64,000 nucleotides of DNA from Ilyonectria destructans. Lineage: Eukaryota; Ascomycota; Sordariomycetes; Hypocreales; Nectriaceae. Where the stretch lies: contig JAHEWK010000033.1 in assembly GCA_020740775.1 (NCBI GenBank), positions 124,001-188,000 of the forward strand, given 5' to 3'. Below, piece after piece: positions 1 through 10,851 of this stretch. The notes beneath the pieces were generated by a model. That model searched no databases. It saw nothing but the letters and a program-made list of their open reading frames with translations, and was not told the DNA's origin. The position numbers and the translations under genes are program-made. Each line of letters opens with the position of its first letter. Within the stretch, counting starts at the first letter, position 1.

Positions 1-469
1 CTCAGTGTGACGCGGAGTACAACTGAACAAGAGCGTTAAACGTGTGGCGGTCAAGGTTCCCAACGCACTAACCTGTGACCTGATTGGTTTATGTTGGCAG
101 TTGTGATGGGACGTAGCGAACTGAGCGTCGGGTTGCGTATCATGTCTGATAATGTTAAGAAGTATTCTTAAGTAATCAAGTTAAATTAAAAGCTAGACAG
201 CTATCTAGACATGGGGATGTTGGAATGAGTGGAGCTAGATATGAGAAGACCAGGGCCCTAGTAGCACACACACCCGGAGGGCGACAGAAGGTTAAAAGTA
301 AAAGAAAAAGACCAATAATGAGATTAACATCGCAGACTAAATACCCAGTCCACATAAGTAATAGAGCCTTAAAAAAGGTTAAGGTTTCTGCCCCAACTTA
401 GAAGAAGTATAATAGCACTATATATACATATATATGTGCATACACTCTCTAGCTTTACCTTTTTACCCC
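1..469. other. Intergenic; degenerate copy of dispersed repeat A
   Basis: No gene is recognised here. Positions about 250-385 match, with many changes, the start of the repeat seen best at 37,170-37,500: a CTAGTA...ACCC(G/A)GAGGG...GAC block, an A-rich stretch, then ACTAAATACCCAGTCCA. I read it as an old divergent copy. The rest shows no clear feature. Confidence 0.5.
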
Positions 470-2208
470 CTACCTTCCTTCAACATACACAAGCTCAATA
501 TTACTCCTTGAACTTTGAGCGGTGTTTAGATACTCTCCAGAAGAAAAGAACTCATCAGCAGGCGAGGCCGAATTCTCCTTTTGTCCACGGCTACCTTGAT
601 TTCCTCTCGTACCACTTGATGTTTTTATTCCGTTCAGTTCACTGGGAAGCCGGTGCGACCTATTCAAGGACGTTTGGAATACCATTGGGAAGAATTGACC
701 AAGGAGCACACGGATTTGAGGGAAGCAAGTGCATATAACACTTGTATCGACTTCTATCACCGACCAGAGTGCCAGAGCAGTAGAATCATCTAAGTCGGTG
801 GTTAGTAAACGAAACCTGTAGTTATGTATAACCCACATGTCATGTTGGTCGAGCTTGTAAATTCCTCGACTGTATGAAGTCGAATGATACTAATTATGGT
901 GACACTTTAATCTTTGTTAGTATAGAAAGAGCAATGGTTGTGGTATTTCTGCCGGATGGGTACCAATAATGGGAAGTAAAGGTCCAAGACTTACAAAATA
1001 CCTATAGACAACATAAAAGAAACAAGAATCTTCTTAGGGAGCGGAATTAGGGTGCACCAGAGCTGTGTTATTGGCATGACCAATATGACGAAATCGGTAA
1101 CAATGGCTATGATGAAGATAGAGTAGGCAACAGCTCTTGTCGGAAGACATGTACCTGTGGTTTCACCTTTCCAAAGTTCCCAGAAGGTGCTGATAGGTGT
1201 GCACTGCAATATAAAAATAAGACTGGCGATAATCCCCCACAAAATGGTAGCCCCGATGGTGGTAAGAACCACCCGGCGAAAGGTTTTGTCGGGGAAGATG
1301 CGCAAGAAGGTCAATAACAAGGATACCTTTAGGGTCGTCATGGCGAAGATATATATAGGCTCTGCTATCCAGATCAACTATATTTAAAGAGGTTAATCAA
1401 GTGGGTGCGGAATTTGAGAGGCAGAGGTGACACACTCGATAAGTCCGGGTGATGTCGTCCACTGGCACGGCCCAGATATCTCGACCGCCTGTCGTGGAAA
1501 CTGAAATGATACCCCGTTAGTGACTCTTGTTGCCGGCATGGGGTGGCTCAACGCGCGGTGCGACCATACTTTTGAGGCCCAAGGCTGTAGTGACAGCGGC
1601 TAAAAGCTGGAACCATGTCAACTTAAAGGACAAGGAAGTTGGTTACTTGGTACTGCTCACAAACCCAAGAACAATCGTGGCGTCGTCCCACCATAGCGTC
1701 CCTGGTTGAAGGTGGCGGGCTACCATACGCAGTATCAGCGACAAGCCAGCCAGCGTGACAAAGACGGCCATTGTGGCGACCAGCGGGGCCCTGTTGTCCC
1801 GAGGCGAAACCTGACATAGATTATTGACGAGCCTTTGTGTGGCTTGAGACTATTAGCACACCCGTCCGACCTCGGTAAGACATAGACATGTCGCGACTCA
1901 CCTAACGTTTGCTGGACGGTGCAGTGCTGGGCAATCCCCGATGAAGGCCATGCCAACAGCACCTCGTCGGCACAGAGGCATGATGCATTCCGGGAATCGC
2001 ATGGCAAATCTCGAAGAAATGGACCGAGTCTCGATAGCTATCAGGTTATACGCAGTCAGCTCGGTCCGTCAAAGAATTGACCTGGCGTCAACGGTTGACT
2101 CACTGCGCATGCAGGAAGCTCCTCCAAACCCGGTGGCGTTGTTTGTGAGCTCACCAGGCTGGGGCAGAGTGAGGCAAGTAAGACGAAGGCTACCAATGTG
2201 TGATGCAT
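470..2208 (-). CDS. CFEM-domain PTH11/SAT4-like seven-transmembrane receptor
   Basis: Predicted plasma-membrane receptor-like protein of the fungal PTH11 (rhodopsin/SAT4-domain) type with an extracellular CFEM module. Exon 1 (2208-2104) begins MHHTLVAFVLLASLC, a signal peptide, and runs to LPACA. Exon 2 (2037-1902) gives the CFEM core with NASCLCADE and QHCTVQQTL. The next exon gives CQVSPRDN, a membrane helix and LWWDDATIVLG. Then follow GGRDIW, IAEPIYIFAM, LLLTFLRIFP and, after two introns (about 991-889 and 47 nt), STNMTYDSTALALWS and CTCFPQIRVLLGQFFP, all hallmarks of the SAT4 domain. The C-terminal tail is hydrophilic. The acceptor of the third exon would have to be AAG, and the exon order around 1380-1700 is approximate. 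Only about six of the eight usual CFEM cysteines are visible. PTH11 itself is needed for host-surface sensing in the rice-blast fungus; the ligand here is unknown. It sits beside the catabolic cluster, so sensing a plant compound is possible but inferred. Confidence 0.8.
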
Positions 2209-2807
2209 TCTGGTCCCTTGGATCTGAAGGGAGGGATAACCTGGTGGGTCGATCGAGGCACCAGGTGGGTTGGCTCGTTCGACACCGGGCCATATATAGA
2301 CAACTCAAGGGTTAACCATGTACTCTCGCTTCCCCTGCAACCCCCCCCCCCCCCCCCCCCCACATAATGTGTCCCAGGTCTCGGCGTACCCTCCGTGGTG
2401 GAGGTCCGCGACGCCTCTTTCGCTCCGCATACCCCCGGCACCGGTGCGCAAAAGACACCCTCCTTTACTCTGGAAGAGGCGCACCCAAGCCCCCTTGGTG
2501 ACTTCGAAATTCCTGTTTTGTGTGCCGTCCATTGAATACGCTAACCTATTGTTCGCCTAGCACGAGGACTGACTCGGATCGGTGGCGGTTCGAGTCCACT
2601 CGTAGAGGTAAGATGAGAGTAGAAGACGAATATTGGATTTTGTCAGGAAATGAATCTTACCCTCTGGCTAATGCAGCGCCGGGGCCGAAAAAGTGCAAGG
2701 GACTTTACTTTAGATTCAAACTAGCTACTCCGTACTCGAGGCTCAGACCTCGGATCTATCCCAGCCGGCAGGCTACTAGCAGGAACCCCTTGCTTTGCAA
2801 AGCGACC
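2209..2807. other. Intergenic spacer with a 21-nt poly-C tract
   Basis: The spacer between the 5' end of the receptor gene and the 3' end of the aldehyde dehydrogenase gene. Positions 2341-2361 are an uninterrupted run of C on the plus strand. ORFs in this stretch look like chance frames and no RNA gene could be supported. Confidence 0.5.
2291..2299 (-). promoter_or_regulatory. TATA-like element of the PTH11-like gene
   Basis: On the minus strand this reads TCTATATATGG and lies about 85 bp upstream of the ATG at 2208, a normal spacing for a fungal TATA box. Seen by eye only. Confidence 0.35.
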
Positions 2808-4638
2808 CTACGTGAGAGCCACAAAGACCGTCTTAGTTTCGGTCCAGGCATCCAATCCCTCCTGGCCCAGTTCTCTGCCGGTACCAGATACCTTGAACCC
2901 TCCGATGGGGAGGTTCTCACAGTGGTAGGGCGACGTCGTATTGATTGCGACGGTGCCAGCCTCAAATTCTTTGGCTATGCGGACTGCATTGCCAAGATCA
3001 CGCGTGAAAACACTCGCATACAGGCCGTACTCGGAGTCGTTCGCCTGAGACAGCGCCTCGGCCTGGTCATCAAACGGGATAACGCACACCACAGGCCTAG
3101 TAAGCGACCGTCAGTTTTCATGTCCGCTTCACAGGCCAGCGCTGGGGTCACTCACCCAAACACCTCCTTCTTGACGACATCGCTGTTCTTGGGGGGGTCC
3201 CAGATGATAACCGGCTCGACAAAGCAGCCTTCGCCCTCGACTGGGATGTCGCCCATGGCAAAGGAGCACGACTGCTGCTTGGCAATTTCCAGGAAGTGCT
3301 TGATAGTGCGAAACTGATGCCGATCGGCCACCGGACCCGAGGTTGTGGTGGCGTCGCGTGGGTCACCAACCTTACCCCTGACCTCAAGAATCTTCTTCTT
3401 ATAGATGCCGAGGAACTCTTCCGCAACCGATCTGTGCACGTACACTCTGGTACTAGCCATGCAGATCTGCCCAGAGTTAAACATGATAGAGAAAGCGGCG
3501 GCTTGGGCTGCCTTTTCGAGGTCGGCGTCTTGCAAGATGATCAAGGGGCTCTTGCCACTACGGACCCGTGTCAGAATTGGTGAATCTGATGAGAAGCTTC
3601 CAGTACACTGCTTACCCTAGTTCAAGCGTGCAGTCTTTCAAGTTGGATTCGGCAGCCGCCTTCTGGACGAGCTTTCCAGTTGGGACACTTCCAGTGAAGG
3701 AGATCTTGCGGATCTTCATGTGCCGTGCAAGGTGGTCGCCACAGGGCTTTCCAAACCCCGACAGGACATTCAATACCCCCGCAGGTAGCCCGGCCTGTTT
3801 AGCAAGCCGTGCAAAGAGAAGTGAAGTGAGCGGCGACTTCTCAGACGATTTCAGGACCAGAGTGTTTCCCGCAATGAGCGACGGCCCGATTTTCATGGAC
3901 ATCATGATCAACGAGACGCTGTGCCAGAACGTGTCAGCTCCAAGATAGAGGGGAGTTCCAAGGGCCTCGTTGACGTACTTCCAAGGAATGATAGCTGCAG
4001 TGACACCGTACGGTTGCTTCAGTGTCAGGTTCAGATGGCTGTCAGTAGCTAGGGAGGTTAATCCCATAACATCGTGGGCCTTCCCTGCATAATCTGGCTA
4101 GGCGTTAACAGGTCACCAACCAAAGAAATGTTGGACAGCAGCAATGCAGCCCGTCCAGCGGCATGGCTTACATCTCAAAATCGAGTTGCCAATGATGTGG
4201 TCGACGTAGTTGGAGGTAGGCTTGCCCATCGAGATGGCTTCCAGATATGCGAACTCGCTGGCACTCTCGTCGATTAAATTGCAAATCCTGAGCATGACTT
4301 CTCTTCTCTCCGACGCTGTGAACCCACAAGTCTTAGCATACCTCGGCGGAATCCGAAATCCAGTCTGCGGTCCTCATACCTGGAAGCTTTGACCACGGCT
4401 TTGAGGCCCGGCTCGCAGCCTCGACGGCCAGTTCAACATCCTCAGCTTGAGCCTCCGAGACATTCGCCGATAACTCGCCCGTCGCTGGGTTAGCCAGGGG
4501 AAATGTCTTGCCGCTCTTGGATGGCACGAATTCGCCGTCGATAAAGTGACGGGTCTCTAGAGCGTAGGTGTTCAACTTGGCAGGAGCTTCTCCCCCGGAA
4601 ACCCGGGCCTCCAGATAGGCATCCGTAAAGCTCTGCAT
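2808..4638 (-). CDS. NAD(P)-dependent aldehyde dehydrogenase (ALDH superfamily)
   Basis: Oxidises an aldehyde to the acid; probably cytosolic, as no targeting signal is seen. Six exons join cleanly: 4638-4380, 4315-4172, 4093-3979, 3918-3616, 3557-3156, 3096-2808. They total 1512 nt (503 aa), the usual ALDH length. Splicing restores family motifs: ASERREVMLRI at 1/2, LRYYAGKAHDVMG at 2/3, the catalytic Asn in IPWN at 3/4, LELGGKSP (general-base Glu) at 4/5, and EVFGPVV at 5/6. The nucleophile is Cys in SGQICMAST, with the NAD-loop FTGSVPTGK. It is convergent with nothing on its left and has the NTF2-like gene upstream on the same strand. In context the substrate may be an aryl aldehyde, for example one released by stilbene cleavage; that is inference. 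The gene looks intact. Confidence 0.93.
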
Positions 4639-5202
4639 TGTTGGGACTTGAGTATAGTTGGTGTGATGGAATGCTTGCTAGTGCCATTTACGGTCGAGTA
4701 CAGGTTTCTTTAGACGTCTTATTATCCCAATTCTCTTCAGGCTGGGGTGGGGATTCTTTCCCGTGGCTGAGAGCCCGCCCAATACCCCACATGAGGTAGT
4801 CCGGGGTATTTACCACTTGTCTGGGCGGGCCGCCTCGCCTGGTATTTTCCGTTGCGGGGAAACTAATAATACGCCGTAATTAAGGAAAGGAACTAGTCGA
4901 TGCAGACACTCATTTGGCTGGGTCACCGAGGGGTTAGGACTGCGGCAGGAGGAACTTGGCGACCGCCCGCGCTTGGGGAACAGAATATCACTGCCTACAA
5001 AGGAGCCCGTATGTATTGCAATTTATACTTGACTGGTGCTGGGGGATTTACTATGAGGTTCCATGTTCCCCCACCGCACTCCCTAGCCCGCGCAAATGCG
5101 ACTACGGGCAAGGATCAAGAAGACATTGTAAGGGCAAGAGGAATCAGGTTGGTGCGGGATGAAATTGGTTCATGCGCTCCCAGACTAGAAAATCTACCAA
5201 GT
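4639..5202. other. Intergenic spacer
   Basis: Promoter region of the aldehyde dehydrogenase gene and 3' flank of the NTF2-like gene. Open frames of 60-130 codons occur on the plus strand but have no recognisable domain. Confidence 0.5.
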
Positions 5203-6110
5203 CTAATCTTTGAGGCTGATATCCTTCCCGTCCAGCCATTGCTGGTACTTGGCGAGCAGTACCTCCTTTTCCGGACCATGGCTGTCTAGATCCAACTTTG
5301 GCGGGTGCCCAATCTTGGCTTCTGCCCATGCGAGGTATTTGTAACCAGACGGATACCCCTCCACCTCCTCCTCGGGAATCTCGTACACCCTGCTCGGGTT
5401 GACGGGATGAAACCGATCCTTGTCAAAAAGGAGGGTGAAGTGGACCACTCCCCACCTGCCATCCCGCTTCTCCAGAAAGTAGTAGAATCGGCAGTCAGCA
5501 TCCAGGTCCATCTCAATTCCGTCAAAGGTGAAACGGGCTGTGATGGTCGCCTTCATCTTGCACCCAGCGCGAACGAGCCCGGGGTTGAGGTCGACCGAGT
5601 GGCCGTTGATACGATGGAGGATGTACATGAAACTGTGCCCCTTTGCCTCACCACTCACAGAGGCCGCGATGAACTGGTCGATGGAACCCTGCTTCCACGA
5701 TGTGACGATGTAAGCATCGTCGACTGAAGCAGAGGAAATCAGCTCAACTGAGTCCTTTCGGTATTCAAATCCATTGAGAGCTGTGACTCGGGCGAGCATC
5801 TCGGGAAGCGAACTAGAGACGGCGAGCACTTACAAAACATGGAGCGGTACTCAGCCCACCTGGACATTTGTTATTATCGCCTGGATCTTTTTATGCTGCA
5901 GGGGTGTGTGGTGGTGATGGTTTACTCAGCCGCATCGCGATAAACTCCCCATCCCTCGCAAAGTTCTCGGATCTTGAAACGCTCGAGGGCCTCCTTGTCG
6001 ACGTAAAGGCCCTGGGAGTTGTTGCGAACGGCCTGCTGCGGAAACAGCTCCGGCAGATGGACGACAGGGTAGTAGCTGTTTTTCTTGGTCCCTGGTGCAC
6101 CTGCAGACAT
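5203..6110 (-). CDS. SnoaL/NTF2-like (scytalone-dehydratase-fold) protein
   Basis: Small alpha+beta-barrel protein of the NTF2-like superfamily, where relatives act as dehydratases, cyclases or isomerases; the exact reaction cannot be told. Three exons (6110-5926, 5859-5834, 5723-5203) total 732 nt, 243 aa. The 26-nt middle exon supplies EWAEYRSMF and restores the typical N-terminal pattern with Trp and Tyr before DDAYIVTSW. The barrel strands follow: HSFMYILHRINGHSVDLN, KATITARFTFDG, DADCRFYYFLEKRDGRW. A hydrophilic tail of about 60 residues continues past the domain. No signal peptide or membrane segment is seen. It lies tail-to-head between the ALDH gene and the broken P450, all on the minus strand, which suggests a role in the same pathway, perhaps a dehydration or ring-rearrangement step. 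Confidence 0.75.
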
Positions 6111-6547
6111 TTTTCCTGATCTGTTTTCTCCTACTTCAAAGGGAGACTAGACTTGGTTCTGATACAAACACTTCCTGCTCCAACATGTCGCTGCTTACCA
6201 GCCCTATTAAAGGACCCAGAGAGCATGGCAGCAGGCAGGAAACGACGGGGGGTTGCAATTCCAGAGACCCGGCAAGGAGGACCGCATACCTCGATCCATC
6301 GATGACGTTGCAGAGTAACTTACTTGGTACATCCCCATACTAGCCGGATCCCCACCACCACATCCCCACATGAGCCGAAGGCCTAGGTGGAGGCGACCAG
6401 GGATGTCGTCCTGGTTCCGCTCACACCCCCCTGCTCTTCAGCCTCCAAACCAAGCCGTACTGAACAGCGAACCTATCGCAAATAGGGTTAGCGCTGTGTT
6501 CGGTCGGGGGTCGAGGGGCGAGGGGCGTGGAATCGGAGACGGGCTTA
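6111..6547. other. Intergenic spacer
   Basis: 5' region of the NTF2-like gene and 3' flank of the broken P450. Nothing else recognisable. Confidence 0.45.
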
Positions 6548-8190
6548 TTACCAATAGTTGACGGTTTCCAGATCCTTCCGTGGTGATGTGAGGCTGATGT
6601 CGAACTGCCTGAACAACTGAGGTATTATCTTGGACATCTCCTGTCAGATCAGGTCCGTCAGTCTTAAGTTGCAGTGAGAGAGGCGCCGTTGGCTAGCCCT
6701 GGGGAGGAGGGGAGAGAGAGGGAGAGCCATTACATTAGGGAGATATTCTTGCCAATGCAGACTCGGCTTCCAGCCCCAAACGCGAGTGAGGACCGCTCCA
6801 TCTCCTTGAGTTGCTCCATGTCGGCTTCTGGCCATCTTTCAGGCCGGAACTCATCGGCATCCTCGCCATACACTCGCTTGTCCCTGGCTGCAACCCAGGG
6901 GTTCATCCCAACGACGTAGCCTTCTGGGAAGAACTTGCCGCAGATAGTAGCTCGACCCTTGGACACATGTTATTCCATATGAGCATGCCTACGCTTGGGC
7001 GAAACCTCATGCCCTCCTTGATAATGGCCTGTAAGTACGGCCTCTGTTTTGCCTCGCTCTCCTTGGCAGGGTCTGATAACTTGCCTGCCTTGTCCCAGCT
7101 GTCGATCTCACGTTGCAGTGTGCTGTAGCAAATGGGACTGGTGATAAGATTGTGGATGATGGACCGCAGCGCAATGGCCGTGGTGTCGCTTCCCGCGAGC
7201 ACGTTAGTGCTGGTGTGGTTGACGATGTTGGCACTCCTGAAGGCGGCCCCATCCAGGCCGCTCCGCACCCCGTTGTCTTTTTCGCCCATCTCGTCAATGC
7301 ATTTGATGGCAAAGTTGACGGCGGGATTAAATGTCTCGATTGCGGGCATTATGAAGGGCAAAAGGGGGTTGCCTGCGAGCAGCCTGTCCTACCACGGCTG
7401 CGTAGATGAAGAAGGCACCAATAGATGCAATTATGTTATCGATGTCCCTTGACTCTTCGATGAAGCCGAGTGTGCGGGAGAAGGTGAGGTTCCCGATAAC
7501 GTCGAACGCGTGCCATCTAGACGGTCATCATTGTGGGTCACTGTGGTGTTATTGTGGTATTCGATGACTTACTGCAGCCATTCGCCGAGATCAAATGCCT
7601 CGTTCTTCGCCTCGAAGCTCTGTAGCTTGTGCATCAAGAGCTTTGACACATGGTCTATCTTGGGTTCCAGGTCGGTCAGAGCCGCCATACTGTAACTATG
7701 TGCGATTGGTCGCTTGATCCGGCTGCGGTATGCCTCATCGCGAGCGGCAAAGAGGCTCAGCAGCGACTTCTTCTCATAGCGGGCTGCTTGGATTGGGTAG
7801 AAGGCAGTCTTGGTGAAGCCCCATTGACTGAGTAGATGGTCTTGATGGCTGCCGGGTCTCCGACCGAGATATGTTTAGGCCCCACGCGAACTAAAGGGCC
7901 TAGTTGACGATGGAGGTTGATTGCTAAGGAGTTGTTAACAACCTGAGACGTCGAGGAAAAGGAGAAGCAAGATAGTCCTCCTCACCAGTGTACTGCGAGC
8001 ATCCCTCGTAGGTATCCCACGTCTTCCAGATGCTGGAAAAGCTGGCCGGGAAAGGCCCTGGGATGTCGAATATGCCGGTCAAACTTGACATGGAGGCACT
8101 GTAGCAGTAGCCCCCCGATCACAAGCGGAATAAGATAGGGCTTGAGATAATTGTGATAAGGGTCGCCAAAGCCTGGGGGTCCGCCAACAT
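6548..8190 (-). pseudogene. Broken cytochrome P450, pisatin-demethylase type
   Basis: Clear relative of the intact P450 at 31,705-33,522, with the same intron sites, but the frame is broken several times. Intact landmarks are IPGPFPASF, the I-helix AGSDTTAIAL, the PERF region FRPERW and the haem loop FGAGSRVCIGKNISL. An intron and an EMSKIIPQLFRQFDI exon follow, ending early at NYW-stop (6548). Lesions seen by comparison: an in-frame TGA after the membrane-anchor segment (about 8120); loss of one base in the SVNGGFTK region (about 7825); a gap of about 20 nt removing IPWLHN after VVGQ (about 7388); a frame change just before the KGRATICG segment (about 6965). The start at 8190 (MLADPQAL) is chosen by analogy. 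I judge it a pseudogene unless sequencing errors cluster here. Confidence 0.82.
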
Positions 8191-8448
8191 TGCCTCCTCC
8201 CCGCACCGGCTCCCCCACATTCTGGCGGGCGGCCGATGGGCTGGGACATTGTTGCAAAAGGCTGACCGAAGACCGGTGGGGTTGTCGGTGAAGTTCTTTT
8301 TGGCATGATTGAAGAATACAGCCCAATCTCCTTCTTGTTCGCCGTCCCAGAATCCGCACCCTTCCAGAGACACTGTCCAGTCGTGCCCACTCAATCATCC
8401 CCCTTTTACTGGGTAAACCCGTTCGCTATTGTTCCCTGAAGTCCCACC

Positions 8449-10212
8449 ATGCTTGTAGCGTGGGCTGCCGGTCTCGCGGCCCTCTCGTGGTTGGTGTTGA
8501 AGTTGGCCTCCCCTCCATCCAGAGCCAAGCACGGTGGCAAGCCGCTTCCCGGTCCTCCAGGTACGTCAGCTGCGATGGTTGGCAGGCAAGTGGGCGAAGC
8601 CTTCTAACTATAACGCAAAAGGGAAACCTCTGGTCGGGAATCTCTTCGACATCCCACCGTATCACTCATGGCTCAAGTTCAAGGATTGGGCTGATTCCTA
8701 TGGCCCGATCTTCCGATTAAACCTCGCGGGTCGGCAACACGTTGTGATATCCACTGAGAAGGTGGCGAATGACCTTTTAAGGGAGCGAGGTACATACTAC
8801 TCGTCACGAGAGTACCTGCCAATGGCATCTGGGATCGTCTCCCGCAAACTGAGGCCGTTGCTGCTGCCTTACAACGGTTAGATCTCCTCCCTCGGTACCT
8901 GCCGAGGTGGTGAATGCACTAGACTACCTCTAACTCACGGCCTTGTTACAGATCTTTGGCGCCGCGGCCGCAAGCTGATGCATCAGTTGACCATGCCATC
9001 AGCGGCTGATTCGTATCAACCCGTCCAAGACTATGAGTCCAAAAAGATGCTCGTGTCCCTGCTCGAGAAACCCGGCAAGTATGACAAGTGGTTCGAGTTT
9101 TACGCCTCGGGCGTTGTCTTCCGCATTGGGTTCGGCAAATGGATAGAGACTGGCGAGGAGCCCGAGGTGAAGAGAATCATCCAGGTGAACCATAACCTGG
9201 AGCGGGTCGCATCACCTGGGGCCTACCTAGTAGATTCCCTGCCGTTCTTGAACATGCTTCCGGACGCCCTGGCGCCCTTTAAGAGGGAAGGCCGGAGGCT
9301 GCACGAAGAGGAGTTGAGCCTCTTTAGGCAGCTTCAGGACGACGTGAGGCGCGCTGTGGAGAAGCATTCACAGGTCCAGTCTTTCACACGCACATTTATC
9401 GAGAACAAAGACAGCTACCAGCTCTCGGACGACGAGGGGGCCTACGTGGTCGGGACGCTGTTCGAGGCGGGAAGCGGGACCACGGCGGCGGCCATGATGT
9501 CGTTTTGCCTGGCCATGTGCCATTTCCCCGAATGGCAGAAGAAGATGCAAGACGAGCTTGACGCCCACGTAGGCTCCCAGATGCCCGAATTCGACGACAT
9601 ACCGAAGCTGCCCACGGTCCGCGCCGTCATCAAGGAGGTCTTGCGGTGGCGCCCGGTCACGGCAGGCGGGTTTCCTCACCAACTGACCAAGGACGATGAG
9701 TACAACGGGTACCGGTTCAAGGAGGGCACAATCTTCCATCCCAACCAGTGGTAAGTTGGCGCGCTTGTTTGAGAGGCGCAGGCCGCGATGCTGACGGTCC
9801 CCGGCTGCACAGGGCGATTCATCGGGATCAGACATTGTACCCAGACCCGGACAGCTTCCGCCCGGACCGGTGGCTGGACCCGGACTTCCCGACTACATAC
9901 CGGGAGCCGTTGACGAAGTACCCCAACCTGCAGAACTTCACCTGCTTCGGGTTCGGTCGTCGGATTTGTCCCGGCCAGAACATCGCTGAGCGATCCCTGC
10001 ACATCTTGACAGCTCGCATCGCGTGGGCGTGCACGCTGAGCAAGAAGCGAGATGCCAGCGGTGCCGAGCTGCCACTGCCGTTGTACGACTACACCAAAGG
10101 CTTCAACACGCAGCCAGAGCATTTCGACTTTGACCTGGTCGCTCGGTCTCCGGAGCGACATGAGGCTGTCAAGGCATCTCTGCGGGAGGCGAGGGCAAAT
10201 CGACAGGCATAA
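8449..10212 (+). CDS. Cytochrome P450 monooxygenase (FGFGRRICPG type)
   Basis: Membrane-bound haem-thiolate monooxygenase. Four exons (8449-8560, 8622-8876, 8952-9750, 9813-10212) total 1566 nt, 521 aa. The N-terminus MLVAWAAGLAALSWLVLKL is a signal anchor, followed by the proline hinge LPGPPGKPLVGNL. The oxygen-binding helix reads FEAGSGTTAAAM, the K-helix EVLRWRP gives ExxR, FRPDRW follows, and the haem loop is FGFGRRICPG with the axial Cys. It differs from the four pisatin-demethylase-type P450s in this window. It resembles fungal families that hydroxylate small aromatics or polyketide phenols (CYP619/CYP64-like), but the family cannot be fixed by eye. It is divergent from the broken P450, sharing a 258-bp spacer. 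It looks intact. Confidence 0.92.
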
Positions 10213-10851
10213 GCATGGCATGGGGCAGAACCCAGGGCGCGTTTTGACAACGAGAGGGACGCCGTGTTGACTGTGGACGCAGGTGGTAATAATGGGTGTT
10301 GTAGGGTAGCAACAGTAGCGGCAGCCAGCACTTGCGCTTGGTTGGATATTTTATGTACCTTGCAGAGATGAAAATGAAAGACGGAGCGGATACTGGGTGG
10401 ATCTGGCTAAAGTCTTGAGTGAGTTGTAGAAATACAGACATGATGAAGACTACGCTTTTCCCATCCGCTCGACCGTCCCGCCCTCCCTCATCCTCGTTTC
10501 TCTACCGCTCTTGCGCTCTCTTCAGGCCCTCAGTCTCCCCTCTCGCCATCTCTCGGGGGGTTCTCGGCATCCTGATCCAACCCGATTCGGACTAGCCTGG
10601 AGAGCCCTCCCCTGCCCCTGCCTCCCCTGCCCCTGCACCCCGCACTTGGTGCCATGGGGAAGGAACGGCAAGAAAAGAAAGCCCAGACCTTCCCACCACC
10701 TCAACCACCCCATCCATTCATTGTTTACAAGGGCTCTGGCTGCTTCCCGTGCCGTTAAAGTTGGCTGCCATCTCAACACTCTCGACGAGTCGTCAAGCCA
10801 GCCTCGAATGTTAGCGTCGGTGACGGCGAGGCCATCGTCAGCTCCTTGACC
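10213..10851. other. Intergenic spacer upstream of regulator TF1
   Basis: 3' flank of the P450 and 5' region of the C2H2/Zn2Cys6 gene. Positions about 10,460-10,680 are C+T-rich on the plus strand, as often seen before fungal transcription starts. Overlapping ORFs here are not credible. Confidence 0.45.

Noticed and set aside
436..738. 100-codon plus-strand frame near the left end
   Set aside because: It lies antisense to the SAT4-domain exon of the receptor gene and has no domain.
2540..2625. tRNA-like T-arm (GGTTCGAGTCC) near 2588
   Set aside because: The flanking stem does not pair well (one mismatch in five) and no matching acceptor strand was found upstream; probably chance.
3918..3979. 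ALDH without the PWN oxyanion Asn (reading PWKYVNEAL)
   Set aside because: The apparent insertion is an intron; splicing GTACGT...CACAG restores IPWN-VSL.
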